DNA of 64,000 nucleotides. Source: Flavobacteriales bacterium. GTDB lineage: Bacteria > Bacteroidota > Bacteroidia > Flavobacteriales_D > Parvicellaceae. A program made the position numbers and the translations under genes. Position 1 is the stretch's first letter; the number at the start of each line of letters is the position of its first letter. Under the pieces are notes generated by a model. The model ran no database searches and was not told where the DNA came from. It was given only the letters and a program-made list of their open reading frames with translations. The DNA lies in the NCBI GenBank assembly GCA_029251405.1, contig JAQXDK010000008.1, forward strand, positions 1 through 64,000. The letters run 5' to 3'. Of this stretch, positions 47,992-56,871 are shown piece after piece.

Positions 47992-48180
47992 TTATTCAGC
48001 GGCTTTAAGCTTTTCGACGTATTCTGCCTTAATTACTTGTTGTCTTCTTACGATAGATTTCTTTGTATACTCTTTTCTAACTCTCAGTTCTTTAAGAACA
48101 CCTGTTCTCTCGAACTTTTTCTTATACTTCTTTAGAGCTCTTTCGATAGACTCTCCTTCTTTAACTGGTATTTGTAGCAT
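47992..48180 (-). CDS. rpsU: 30S ribosomal protein S21
   Basis: S21 is a small basic protein near the mRNA 3'-end/anti-Shine-Dalgarno site of the 30S subunit. The 62-residue sequence has the family pattern VKEGESIERALKKYKKKFER, then TGVLKELRVRKEYTKKSIVR. It has a consensus promoter upstream and its own terminator, so it is expressed on its own. Confidence 0.95.
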   Translation of the reverse strand: MLQIPVKEGESIERALKKYKKKFERTGVLKELRVRKEYTKKSIVRRQQVIKAEYVEKLKAAE

Positions 48181-48199
48181 TTTATTTAATTAAGGTTGG

Positions 48200-48230
48200 C
48201 AAATGTAGGCAATAAATGCAATTCTCCAAA
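48200..48230 (-). promoter_or_regulatory. Consensus Bacteroidota promoter of rpsU
   Basis: The minus strand reads TTTG (48227-48230), 19 bases, TACATTTG (48200-48207). Both boxes and the spacing match the -33/-7 consensus exactly. It lies in the 56-base gap between the acyl-CoA dehydrogenase and rpsU. Confidence 0.75.
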
Positions 48231-48236
48231 AGATTA

Positions 48237-49379
48237 TTAATTTTTTAATATAGCTCTTGAAATAACCAACTTTTGGATTTCAGATGTTCCCTCTCCGATA
48301 GTACTTAATTTTGAATCTCTGTAGAACTTTTCTACTGGAAATTCCTTAATGTAACCATAACCTCCAAAAACTTGAACTGCATCATTTGCAACAGCAACAG
48401 CAACTTCTGATGCTTTATATTTAGCTATTGCAGAAAAATAATTTGAATTCTTAGGATCTTTGATGTGATGAGCTGCCTTGTAAAGTAAAAGTCGTGATGC
48501 TTCAATTTCAGTAGCCATATCCGCTAACTTAAAAGAAATACCTTGGAATTTACTTATAGCTTTACCAAACTGTTCTCTTTGCTTTGAATAATCAACAGCA
48601 GCATTCATCGCTCCTTCTGCCATTCCAAGAGCCATTGCTCCGATTGAAATTCTTCCTCCGTCAAGAATTTTCATAGATTGAATGAATCCCTCACCCACTC
48701 TACCTAAAATATTATCCTTGTGAACTCTGCAATTGTCAAATATAACTTCTGCAGTTTCGGAAGCTCTCATACCTAACTTATCTTCTTTTTTACCCGCATT
48801 AAAACCCTTAGTTCCTCTTTCAACTGCAAAAGCAGTCATCCCATGAGAATCTAATAACTCCCCTGTTCTAACTATAACAACAATTATATCACTTGATATC
48901 CCATGAGTAATGAAGTTTTTAGAACCATTTAATATCCAATAATCTCCGTCTTTTTCTGCAACACACTTCATCCTCATTGCATCAGAGCCCGTGTTAGGTT
49001 CTGTCAGACCCCACGAACCTATCCATTTACCAGATGCCAAATTAGGTAACCATTTATCTTTCTGTGATTCAGATGCAAACTTAAGAATATGGTTTACACA
49101 CAAAGAATTGTGAGCAGCAAAAGACAGACCAACTGCTCCGCAAACTTTTGAAATTTCTTCTATGATTAAAATGTATTCAATATATCCTAATCCTGCTCCT
49201 CCGTACTCAGGTGGAACAAGAACACCCATTAACCCCAATTCACCTGCTTTTTTGAATAGGTCAACTGGGAAAAATTGATCTTCGTCCCATTTTTGAAAGT
49301 GTGGTTTGATTTCTTTATTAGCAAAATCCAAAACCATTTGTTGAATCATTAGCTGTTGCTCTGAAAAATCTAAATTCAT
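48237..49379 (-). CDS. Acyl-CoA dehydrogenase
   Basis: This is an FAD-dependent acyl-CoA dehydrogenase that makes the alpha-beta double bond in fatty acid or branched-chain acyl-CoA breakdown. It has the N-terminal helical domain, the FAD/substrate motif WGLTEPNTGSDA (near 125), and the C-terminal helical domain with the catalytic Glu in GEGTSEIQ (near 365). At 380 residues it is of the short/branched-chain size. The flavin electron-transfer partners are not in the window. It follows apt by 3 bases. Confidence 0.93.
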   Translation of the reverse strand: MNLDFSEQQLMIQQMVLDFANKEIKPHFQKWDEDQFFPVDLFKKAGELGLMGVLVPPEYGGAGLGYIEYILIIEEISKVCGAVGLSFAAHNSLCVNHILKFASESQKDKWLPNLASGKWIGSWGLTEPNTGSDAMRMKCVAEKDGDYWILNGSKNFITHGISSDIIVVIVRTGELLDSHGMTAFAVERGTKGFNAGKKEDKLGMRASETAEVIFDNCRVHKDNILGRVGEGFIQSMKILDGGRISIGAMALGMAEGAMNAAVDYSKQREQFGKAISKFQGISFKLADMATEIEASRLLLYKAAHHIKDPKNSNYFSAIAKYKASEVAVAVANDAVQVFGGYGYIKEFPVEKFYRDSKLSTIGEGTSEIQKLVISRAILKN

Positions 49380-49382
49380 TTT

Positions 49383-49910
49383 TTAATATTTTACTATGCT
49401 GTTTATTTTTTTTGTAAACATTTTTAACTTTTCTCTTCCGTTTAAAAATTCTAGCTCAACCAAAAAACTGAAACCTACAACTTCTGCACCCTGTTTAGCT
49501 ATTAATTTAGCTGCTGCTACTGCAGTCCCCCCAGTAGCTAATAAATCATCGTGTATTATCACTTTATCTGAAGGCCCTATATCATCAATATTCATCTCAA
49601 TAGACGCTTGACCATATTCTAAATCATAATCAACACCAACAGTTTTATAAGGAAGCTTACCCTTTTTACGAATTAAAACAAATGGAATGTTATTTTCAAT
49701 ACTTAATGGAAAACCAAATAAAAACCCTCTACTTTCAACTCCTACTACGTGGGTCACTTCTTTGTCCAATAAATTAGATAACTCGTTTATTATGGCTGTG
49801 CATAACTTGGGTATTTTTAAAATTGGAGTGATATCTTTAAAAACAATGCCTTTTTTAGGGAAATCAACAACATCCCTTACATTTTTTTTTATCTCATTTT
49901 CAACATTCAA
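49383..49910 (-). CDS. apt: Adenine phosphoribosyltransferase
   Basis: Apt salvages adenine with PRPP to AMP. Conserved blocks: FPKKGIVFKDITPIL at the N-terminus, VGVESRGFLFG, and the PRPP-binding loop VIIHDDLLATGGTAVAA. The TTG at 49910 is chosen because it gives 175 residues, the usual size, and starts 7 bases after the upstream stop. Another TTG at 49943 is possible and would add 11 residues overlapping the upstream gene. No ATG is in frame near the start. Confidence 0.93.
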   Translation of the reverse strand: MNVENEIKKNVRDVVDFPKKGIVFKDITPILKIPKLCTAIINELSNLLDKEVTHVVGVESRGFLFGFPLSIENNIPFVLIRKKGKLPYKTVGVDYDLEYGQASIEMNIDDIGPSDKVIIHDDLLATGGTAVAAAKLIAKQGAEVVGFSFLVELEFLNGREKLKMFTKKINSIVKY

Positions 49911-49917
49911 ATTACAT

Positions 49918-50976
49918 TCATTTAACGGTGAGGTAAGATACAATTTTTAAATATATTTCATTATTTAAAATACGAATTTTCAAAAGTTCATCTAAGGAAA
50001 CATACTGACCGTGCTGATTTCTATAACTGACAATAGAATTTGCAATATTCCAATTGATGTAAGGATGCTTTTTAAGCTCTTCAACAGTACTTGAATTGAT
50101 GTTCAAGCAACGTAGTGTTGAATCTTTAATGATCAAAACGTCTTTAAATGAATCAAATAAAGAATCATTAATACTGTAAACTTCCTTTATCTGGTCCAGA
50201 TTTTGAAAACCACCTAATAGGTCTCGGTATTTTATAATCTGAAAAGCTCTTTTAGAGCCAATTCCTTTAATTTTCTTCCATGAAACAGTGTCAGAAGTAT
50301 TAATGCAAACTAATAAGTTGGGTTTTATATTTTTGAATATATTTCTATTTTTCTTTCTATTAGATATGATAACTTTTAATTTTTTAGGATTAACTTCAAC
50401 AACCGTACTAGAATAACTATTTTCATATTTAGGCGAATTTAATGTCTCCATATTTTCCAAATTATTTCTTAAATAATAAGAATATTTATTCTTTTTAAAC
50501 TGAAAAAAGATTGTGTCGAATATTCTATTTAAATTATAATCTGGATTAGAACTACTTTTAATTAATAGGAATGATTTTAAAATGACATCCTCCGACTTAA
50601 TTTTGGGAAACTTAACTATTGTATCTAGCATTAGTTTATTTTTATTATTAAATGCGTAACAACTGAAAAGTTGTTCCTTGGAATTAAAAGTTTTTAACTT
50701 TGATTTATAATTCTTTATTAACTGAATTTTCTTTTTTGAAAACCCCAATAGTTCCCAATCTTTGTTCTTCCAATAATTTGGATTTCTTTGAACGGGAACG
50801 ATAATTTTAACTTTAGAAATTTTAGGCAACCACTGAGATTCTATAACTTCAATAGGTTCTAAGGTTGGACTCCAATTATTTCTTAAATACAAATAAGAAA
50901 TATAAAAAAACGATAATAACAAGAGCAATATTACTCCTCTTCTTTGGGCTGATGAAAATAGAAAATCTTCCTTCAT
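49918..50976 (-). CDS. Membrane-anchored helix-hairpin-helix (ComEA-like) protein
   Basis: Residues 13-31 form one membrane helix (GVILLLLLSFFYISYLYLR). The C-terminal half has helix-hairpin-helix DNA-binding motifs: KIKGIGSKRAFQIIKYRDLL near 240-260 and NSSTVEELKKHPYINWNIAN near 295-315. This is like ComEA, which binds incoming DNA in natural transformation, but the N-terminal 200 residues are Lys/Asn-rich and match nothing I know. DNA uptake or DNA anchoring at the membrane is possible, not shown. It is 18 bases behind the symporter gene. Confidence 0.75.
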   Translation of the reverse strand: MKEDFLFSSAQRRGVILLLLLSFFYISYLYLRNNWSPTLEPIEVIESQWLPKISKVKIIVPVQRNPNYWKNKDWELLGFSKKKIQLIKNYKSKLKTFNSKEQLFSCYAFNNKNKLMLDTIVKFPKIKSEDVILKSFLLIKSSSNPDYNLNRIFDTIFFQFKKNKYSYYLRNNLENMETLNSPKYENSYSSTVVEVNPKKLKVIISNRKKNRNIFKNIKPNLLVCINTSDTVSWKKIKGIGSKRAFQIIKYRDLLGGFQNLDQIKEVYSINDSLFDSFKDVLIIKDSTLRCLNINSSTVEELKKHPYINWNIANSIVSYRNQHGQYVSLDELLKIRILNNEIYLKIVSYLTVK

Positions 50977-50994
50977 TAACTTTAAAAGTAATGA

Positions 50995-52596
50995 TTATCG
51001 AAGTTTCGTTATAGCCTTTAAATATCTATTAAGTTGTTTTTTTACAACTGGAAATAAAAAATATAATCCTATCATATTAGGGAAAACCATTGCAAAAATC
51101 ATAGCATCTGAAAATGCCCATATTGAGTTCATGCTAGCTGCAGCTCCTATTACAACAAATAATAAAAAAAGTAATTTGTAAGTTAGGTCTGCAGCCTTTC
51201 CTCTACCAAATAAGAACTTCCAGGACTGTAAACCGTAATAAGACCATGAAATCATTGTTGAAACAGCAAATAAGACCACCGCAATCGTAAGAAAAATATC
51301 TGAGTAAGGGATGTATTCAGCAAATGCCATCGATGTTATTCCTGCACCTTCATAAGAGACTCCGTCAATTAATACTGCACCGTTGGTGCCCCCATATTCA
51401 AATGCACCAGAAAAATTAAAAATTATAATTACTAAAGCCGTCATTGTACAAATAACTACTGTATCTATGAAAGGTTCTAATAATGCGACTAAACCTTCAG
51501 AAGCTGAGTATTTAGTTTTAACCGCAGAATGCGCAATAGATGCTGAACCGGCTCCTGCTTCATTAGAAAAAGCTGCTCTTTTAAATCCAACCAAGAGCAC
51601 ACCTATTATTCCTCCTACACCGATGGCTTTTGGATTAAAAGCCTCGGAGAATATTAGACTAAAAGCGTTATCCACTAAATTTATATTTATTATAATTATG
51701 TAAGTGCAAGCCATTAAGTATAGTATTGCCATGAAAGGAACAATTTTCTCAGTAACAGAGGCAATTCTTTTAATACCACCTATTATGATAATTCCTACTA
51801 AAAAAGCTAAAATTATCCCAATAAAAGCACCAGCACTGGTGCTATCTAATCCTAATAAATCCTTAATGACAATGGTTGCTTGATTCGATTGTGCAGCGTT
51901 CCCACCGCCAAAAGAACCACCAATACAAAAAATAGCAAATAAGACGGCAGTTATTTTACCCAATACCTTAAAACCTTTTTCTTTTAAACCTTTGCTCAAA
52001 TAATACATAGGACCTCCATAAACAGTACCATCTTCACCAATATCTCTATATTGAACACCTAACGTACACTCCACAAATTTTGTTGACATTCCTAATAATC
52101 CACAAACAATCATCCAAAAGGTTGCTCCGGGCCCACCGAGGGCTATTGCAAGAGCAACACCAGCGATATTTCCATTCCCTACAGTTCCAGAAACCGCTGT
52201 TGCTAATGCTTGAAAATGCGTGACTTCTCCTTCCTTGCTTTCATCTGAAATGGTGTCTTTTATATCCCCATCTGCTGCAAGATCAGAGTTGAGAGAACTG
52301 GATTCATCTACATAGTCGTATTTGCCTCTTACAACATTTATTGCTTTACCAAAATATTTTATGTTTGGAAATCCGAAATAGAAAGTGAAAAAGAGAGCAC
52401 TAATAACCAATAGAATAATTACAAAAGGAGCACCACTAAATACTTCAAAAAAAACTATACTGGAAACAAAATCAGAAAATGGCTGAAAAGCTTTATCGAT
52501 TTTCTCATCTAAGCCTATAGCAGAAACATTATTAGAATTAGCAAATATTAATGAAGGAAAAAGTGCAATAAGAAATAGTGTAATTTTAAATTTCAT
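50995..52596 (-). CDS. Sodium:alanine symporter (AGCS family)
   Basis: This AGCS transporter brings in alanine or glycine with Na+. About ten or eleven membrane helices are seen. The conserved AGCS signature is present (GNGNIAGVALAIALGGPGATFW near 155-175, and FKRAAFSNEAGAGSASIAH further on). The ATG at 52596 is preferred because it opens a signal-like N-terminus (MKFKITLFLIALFPSLIFA); this extra segment is common in Bacteroidota members. It overlaps the upstream reductase gene by 11 bases. Confidence 0.92.
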   Translation of the reverse strand: MKFKITLFLIALFPSLIFANSNNVSAIGLDEKIDKAFQPFSDFVSSIVFFEVFSGAPFVIILLVISALFFTFYFGFPNIKYFGKAINVVRGKYDYVDESSSLNSDLAADGDIKDTISDESKEGEVTHFQALATAVSGTVGNGNIAGVALAIALGGPGATFWMIVCGLLGMSTKFVECTLGVQYRDIGEDGTVYGGPMYYLSKGLKEKGFKVLGKITAVLFAIFCIGGSFGGGNAAQSNQATIVIKDLLGLDSTSAGAFIGIILAFLVGIIIIGGIKRIASVTEKIVPFMAILYLMACTYIIIININLVDNAFSLIFSEAFNPKAIGVGGIIGVLLVGFKRAAFSNEAGAGSASIAHSAVKTKYSASEGLVALLEPFIDTVVICTMTALVIIIFNFSGAFEYGGTNGAVLIDGVSYEGAGITSMAFAEYIPYSDIFLTIAVVLFAVSTMISWSYYGLQSWKFLFGRGKAADLTYKLLFLLFVVIGAAASMNSIWAFSDAMIFAMVFPNMIGLYFLFPVVKKQLNRYLKAITKLR

Positions 52597-53503
52597 TTTT
52601 TTTAATTTGTTGGTCCATAATAGCAATACCTTCAAAGAAATCTACTGGGTTGTAACCAAGGTTTTCTTTAGCTTTATCAATAACAAAACCAGTAACTAAA
52701 GGCCTTTTAGCAGGTTGGTTTAATGAATCTGAACTAATTGGATTAATTAAAGACTTATCTAATTTATAAAAATCTGCGACTATATATACTAATTCTAAAA
52801 TACTGTATGTTTTTGGACCCGATAAATGATAAATCCCATAAGCACCTTGATCAATAATTTTAATACACCCATTGGATAAATCCTCAGCTAAAGTAGGTGA
52901 TCTAAATTGATCGTCAATTACGTTTATCATATTTCCCTTTTCAATTTCACTTTTAGCCCAAAGTACAAGGTTGGAACGGCTCATATTATCTGTGATTCCA
53001 TAAACGATAATTGTCCGAGCAATGCTCCACCTAGTCATAATTTTTTCTACGATTTTTTCTGAAGCTAATTTTGATTCTGCATAGTAATGTAAAGGATTAG
53101 GCATATCGTTTTCACGATAGGGACCCGAATTTCCATCAAAAACAAAATCAGTACTTATGTGTAACAAATGGGCGTCAACAGATTCACAAGCTCGAGCTAA
53201 ATACTCAACTGCATTAACATTAATATCCCAACATGCCTTCTTATTGTTTTCACAAGCATCAACATTAGTCATTGCTGCACAGTTTATTACTGCATGAGGT
53301 TGTATCTCTAGAATTACTTTGTCTACGTCTTTTTTATTGGTAATGTCTAAATCAATGTAATTATACCCTGACTTATTAACGAGCCTATTATTTCCTCTAG
53401 ATGAAGCAATTAAATTGACATTGTTCCTTTTTACTAATTCATAGATGATTTTTTGGCCAAGGAGGCCATTAGAACCAGTTACTAAAATATTTTTTTTAAT
53501 CAT
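52586..53503 (-). CDS. RmlD-like sugar-nucleotide reductase (SDR family)
   Basis: This is an extended short-chain dehydrogenase like dTDP-4-dehydrorhamnose reductase. The NAD(P)-binding TGSNGLLG is at 9-16 and the catalytic residues are in STDFVFDG (117-124) and Tyr141/Lys145 (YYAESK). Length 305 fits. The other rml genes are absent from the window, so rhamnose synthesis itself cannot be claimed; a different nucleotide sugar is possible. It lies between the pspC-like gene and the symporter. Confidence 0.85.
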   Translation of the reverse strand: MIKKNILVTGSNGLLGQKIIYELVKRNNVNLIASSRGNNRLVNKSGYNYIDLDITNKKDVDKVILEIQPHAVINCAAMTNVDACENNKKACWDINVNAVEYLARACESVDAHLLHISTDFVFDGNSGPYRENDMPNPLHYYAESKLASEKIVEKIMTRWSIARTIIVYGITDNMSRSNLVLWAKSEIEKGNMINVIDDQFRSPTLAEDLSNGCIKIIDQGAYGIYHLSGPKTYSILELVYIVADFYKLDKSLINPISSDSLNQPAKRPLVTGFVIDKAKENLGYNPVDFFEGIAIMDQQIKKNEI

Positions 53504-53519
53504 TAGAATTTAAAGTGTC

Positions 53520-53762
53520 TTATTTAAAATCCCAAACTGTCTTTCTTTTTTTTCTCCACTTCAATTTATCTATGTTTTCTAAGAAGTAAGCCAATGGAAA
53601 GTAAATTAATAACGGGCTTCCTAGTGTAAGGAAACTTGAATAAATAAAGAATTTTCTAACTAATGCTGGATTAATCCCAAAAATTGTTCCCAACCACTCA
53701 CAAACACCGAATGCTTTTTTCTCAAAAAAAATATAAATTTTATTTACTACGTGGATGTTCAT
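53520..53762 (-). CDS. PspC domain protein
   Basis: This is an 80-residue protein with the PspC core: FGVCEWLGTIFGINPALVRK followed by one membrane helix (FFIYSSFLTLGSPLLIYFPL) and a basic end. In other bacteria PspC senses inner-membrane stress, but here no other phage-shock gene is present, so only the domain can be named. It lies 10 bases behind pyrF. Confidence 0.85.
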   Translation of the reverse strand: MNIHVVNKIYIFFEKKAFGVCEWLGTIFGINPALVRKFFIYSSFLTLGSPLLIYFPLAYFLENIDKLKWRKKRKTVWDFK

Positions 53763-53772
53763 ATTTATTAAG

Positions 53773-54576
53773 TTATAGATATTTTGCCATTTGTTGCTGA
53801 ATGATTTCAGCCTTCAAACGTGCCTTTTCAGCAAATTTTTCATCATCACCAGCATATATAATTCCTCTAGAAGAATTAATTAAAACACCTATGTCACTAT
53901 TTAGACCATTTTTAATTACTTCTTCTAGGTCTCCACCTTGAACACCAATTCCTGGAATTAAAAGAAAATGGTTAGGAATAATTTTTCTAATTTCTTTTAA
54001 GTCCTGTGCTTTCGTTGCTCCTACAACAAACATCGTGTTATCGGTATTACCCCAGCTGCTGGAAACACTTAAAACCTCTTTATAAAGTTTACTCCCATTT
54101 TCAAGAACTAAATTTTGGAAGGAATTAGACCCTTTATTACTTGTTAAACCTAGAATTATGGTCCACTTATTTGAATATTCTAAAAATGGAGTAACAGAAT
54201 CATCTCCCATGTAAGGTGCCACTGTTATAGAATCAAAATTATAGGTACTGAAGAATGTTTCAGCATATTTTTTTGCCGTATTTCCAATATCTCCTCTTTT
54301 AGCATCTGCTATAGTGAAAATGTTTTTTGGAATATATTTAATTGTTTTTTCTAAACTTGTCCAACCTTTTGCTCCCATAGACTCATAAAAAGCAATGTTT
54401 GGTTTATAAGCGACACACAAATCTTTTGTTGCATCAATTATTCTTTTATTGAATTCAAATATTGGATCATCATAGGAGAGCAAGAATTTAGGTATTTTTG
54501 AAATATCAGTATCTAGTCCTACACATAAAAAAGATTTCTTAGTTCTTATTTGTTTTATGATTTCCTCTTTTTTCAT
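53773..54576 (-). CDS. pyrF: Orotidine 5'-phosphate decarboxylase (type 2)
   Basis: PyrF makes UMP in the last step of pyrimidine synthesis. The catalytic triad-type motif is DAKRGDIG (Asp91, Lys93, Asp96), the N-terminal LCVGLDTD and the phosphate-binding [11 protein letters not shown] are present, and 267 residues is the size of type 2 enzymes. It overlaps prfA by 4 bases (ATGA), giving translational coupling. Confidence 0.96.
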   Translation of the reverse strand: MKKEEIIKQIRTKKSFLCVGLDTDISKIPKFLLSYDDPIFEFNKRIIDATKDLCVAYKPNIAFYESMGAKGWTSLEKTIKYIPKNIFTIADAKRGDIGNTAKKYAETFFSTYNFDSITVAPYMGDDSVTPFLEYSNKWTIILGLTSNKGSNSFQNLVLENGSKLYKEVLSVSSSWGNTDNTMFVVGATKAQDLKEIRKIIPNHFLLIPGIGVQGGDLEEVIKNGLNSDIGVLINSSRGIIYAGDDEKFAEKARLKAEIIQQQMAKYL

Positions 54577-55664
54577 GATTCAACTTGACTTTCATTTAAT
54601 TTTTCAGCATTTTCTGCCATAATTAAGGAATCAATCATGTCTTGAATATCACCATTCATGAAATTGGATAGGTTGTATATTGTTTTTCCTATTCTGTGGT
54701 CAGTAATTCTTCCCTGTGGATAATTATACGTTCTTATTTTTGCAGACCTGTCTCCAGTTGAAACCAAAGATTTTCGTTTATCTGCTCTTTCTTTGTCAAG
54801 TCTTTCTACTTCAGCCTGATAAAGTCTTGATCGAAGAACCTGTAAAGCTTTTTCATAATTTTTATGCTGAGATCGACCATCTTGACATTCAACAACTGTT
54901 AGAGTTGGTAGATGAGTTAATCGAACTGCTGATTCTGTTTTATTTACGTGTTGTCCTCCTGCTCCAGAAGCTCTAAAAGTATCTTTTTTAACGTCTTTAA
55001 GATTGAGCTCAAAATCTACCTCTTCTGCTTCTGGTAAAACGGCCACAGTTATTGCCGAAGTATGAACTCTACCTTGAGATTCTGTTTCTGGGACCCTTTG
55101 TACCCTATGAACACCTGATTCGAATTTTAACTTACCATAAACTTCATCTCCTGAAATACTCAATGAAATTTCTCTAAAACCTTTAGTTCCTCCAGAATTG
55201 GAATTTAAAACATCACAGGTCCAAGATTTCTCCTTAAAGAACATGGTAAACATCCTAAAAACATCTTCTACAAAGATACAAGCCTCATCTCCTCCAGTAC
55301 CTGCTCTAATTTCCATAATTACATTTTTATTGTCATCAGGATCTTTTGGAATAAGTAACCACTTTATTTTCTCGTCTAAATCCAACTTTGTTTTTTGAAA
55401 ATCGTCCAGTTCTTCTCTGGCCATTTCTTTAAATTCCAAGTCGCTTTCATTCTGGATTATATTTTTTGCATTTTCGATATTTGTTAATACATCTCTATAC
55501 GAATGATAGACTTTTACTATCTCACTTAATTCTTTATACTCTCTGTTTAAATTGACATATCTTTTCATGTCTGAAATGATGTCCGGATCCACCATTTGCT
55601 TTGCAATCTCATCGTACTTAAATGAGATTTGTTCTAATTTATTTAATAGACCTTGATCGCTCAT
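54573..55664 (-). CDS. prfA: Peptide chain release factor 1
   Basis: RF1 ends translation at UAA and UAG. The stop-codon recognition motif is PET (192-194), and the GGQ that enters the peptidyl-transferase centre is at 236-238 ([15 protein letters not shown]). Length 363 is standard. It overlaps purM by one base and pyrF by four, so the three genes form a tightly coupled set. Confidence 0.98.
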   Translation of the reverse strand: MSDQGLLNKLEQISFKYDEIAKQMVDPDIISDMKRYVNLNREYKELSEIVKVYHSYRDVLTNIENAKNIIQNESDLEFKEMAREELDDFQKTKLDLDEKIKWLLIPKDPDDNKNVIMEIRAGTGGDEACIFVEDVFRMFTMFFKEKSWTCDVLNSNSGGTKGFREISLSISGDEVYGKLKFESGVHRVQRVPETESQGRVHTSAITVAVLPEAEEVDFELNLKDVKKDTFRASGAGGQHVNKTESAVRLTHLPTLTVVECQDGRSQHKNYEKALQVLRSRLYQAEVERLDKERADKRKSLVSTGDRSAKIRTYNYPQGRITDHRIGKTIYNLSNFMNGDIQDMIDSLIMAENAEKLNESQVES

Positions 55665-56833
55665 TAGTAAATATATTCTCCATTTTTAGATTTAATGGTG
55701 AGCTTTTTTGAAGTTGAAGGTTCAACTCTACCAATTTGTTGTGCTTCTAGACTAAACTCAGCACAAATTTCAATTATCGAATCTACATTTTTTGGATGGG
55801 TATAAATCTCCATTCTGTGACCCATATTAAAAACCTTATACATTTCTTTCCAGTCAGTCTTAGATTCACTTTGGATTAAATTAAATAAAGGTGGTACATC
55901 AAATAAATTATCTTTAATTATGTGATTTTTCTTTATAAAATGTAGGATTTTGGTCTGTGCTCCGCCGCTACAGTGCACCATTCCATTAATGTCTTTTCTA
56001 TGTTTTTCTAATATTTTAACCATTACTGGAGCATATGTTCTTGTTGGTGAAAGAACTAATTTTCCAGCATCTAGAGAAGAACCGCTAACCCTACTTGTGA
56101 GAGCCTGGGTTCCCGAATATACTAACGAAGAATTAATACTACTATCGTAAGATTCTGGATACTTTTCTGCAATAATTTTATTAAAAACATCATGCCTTGC
56201 AGAAGTTAAACCGTTGCTACCCATTCCACCGTTATAGGATTTTTCATAAGAAGTCTGTCCAAAGGAAGACAAGCCAATTATGGCATCACCAGGTTGAATA
56301 TTTTTATTAGATATCACATCTTTTTTTCTCATTCTAGCAACAACTGTTGAGTCTACAATTATTGTTCTTACCAAATCGCCAACATCTGCAGTTTCTCCAC
56401 CAGTCGAATGAACACTTAAACCAAATGATCTTAAATCTTGTAATATTTCTTCCGTTCCTTGAATAATAGCAGCAATAACTTCACCAGGGATTTTATTTTT
56501 ATTCCTACCAATTGTAGACGATACCAGAATATTATCAACAGCACCAACACATAGTAAATCATCAATATTCATGATAAGTGCGTCTTGGGCAATACCTTTC
56601 CAAACAGAGGCATCACCAGTTTCTTTCCAATATGAATAAGCTAAGGATGATTTTGTACCGGCACCATCTGCATGCATAACAATGCAATGGTCTTCACTGT
56701 TAGATAAATAATCTGGAACTATTTTGCAAAATGCATTAGGAAAAAGACCTTTATCAATATTTTTTATGGCCTTGTGAACCTCTTCTTTTCCCGAACTTAC
56801 GCCTCTTTGTGCATATCTAGAATCATCTTTCAT
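55664..56833 (-). CDS. purM: Phosphoribosylformylglycinamidine cyclo-ligase (AIR synthase)
   Basis: PurM closes the imidazole ring in purine synthesis with ATP. The N-terminal YAQRGVSSGKEEVHKAI, the ATP-binding HADGAGTKSSLAYSYW, NIDDLLCVGA and STGGETADVGDL motifs are clear, and the C-terminal AIRS_C domain ends with VEPSTSKKLTIK. At 389 residues it is longer than the E. coli enzyme (345), which is usual for Bacteroidota. It is the first of the purM-prfA-pyrF set and lies 38 bases behind the PorE-like gene. Confidence 0.94.
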   Translation of the reverse strand: MKDDSRYAQRGVSSGKEEVHKAIKNIDKGLFPNAFCKIVPDYLSNSEDHCIVMHADGAGTKSSLAYSYWKETGDASVWKGIAQDALIMNIDDLLCVGAVDNILVSSTIGRNKNKIPGEVIAAIIQGTEEILQDLRSFGLSVHSTGGETADVGDLVRTIIVDSTVVARMRKKDVISNKNIQPGDAIIGLSSFGQTSYEKSYNGGMGSNGLTSARHDVFNKIIAEKYPESYDSSINSSLVYSGTQALTSRVSGSSLDAGKLVLSPTRTYAPVMVKILEKHRKDINGMVHCSGGAQTKILHFIKKNHIIKDNLFDVPPLFNLIQSESKTDWKEMYKVFNMGHRMEIYTHPKNVDSIIEICAEFSLEAQQIGRVEPSTSKKLTIKSKNGEYIY

Positions 56834-56871
56834 GAAAATTATATCCCATACAGGACTGAATTAATTTTTGG

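Noticed and set aside
52586-53503. Rhamnose biosynthesis locus
   Set aside because: Only one RmlD-like reductase is present without rmlA, rmlB or rmlC, so the pathway cannot be assigned.
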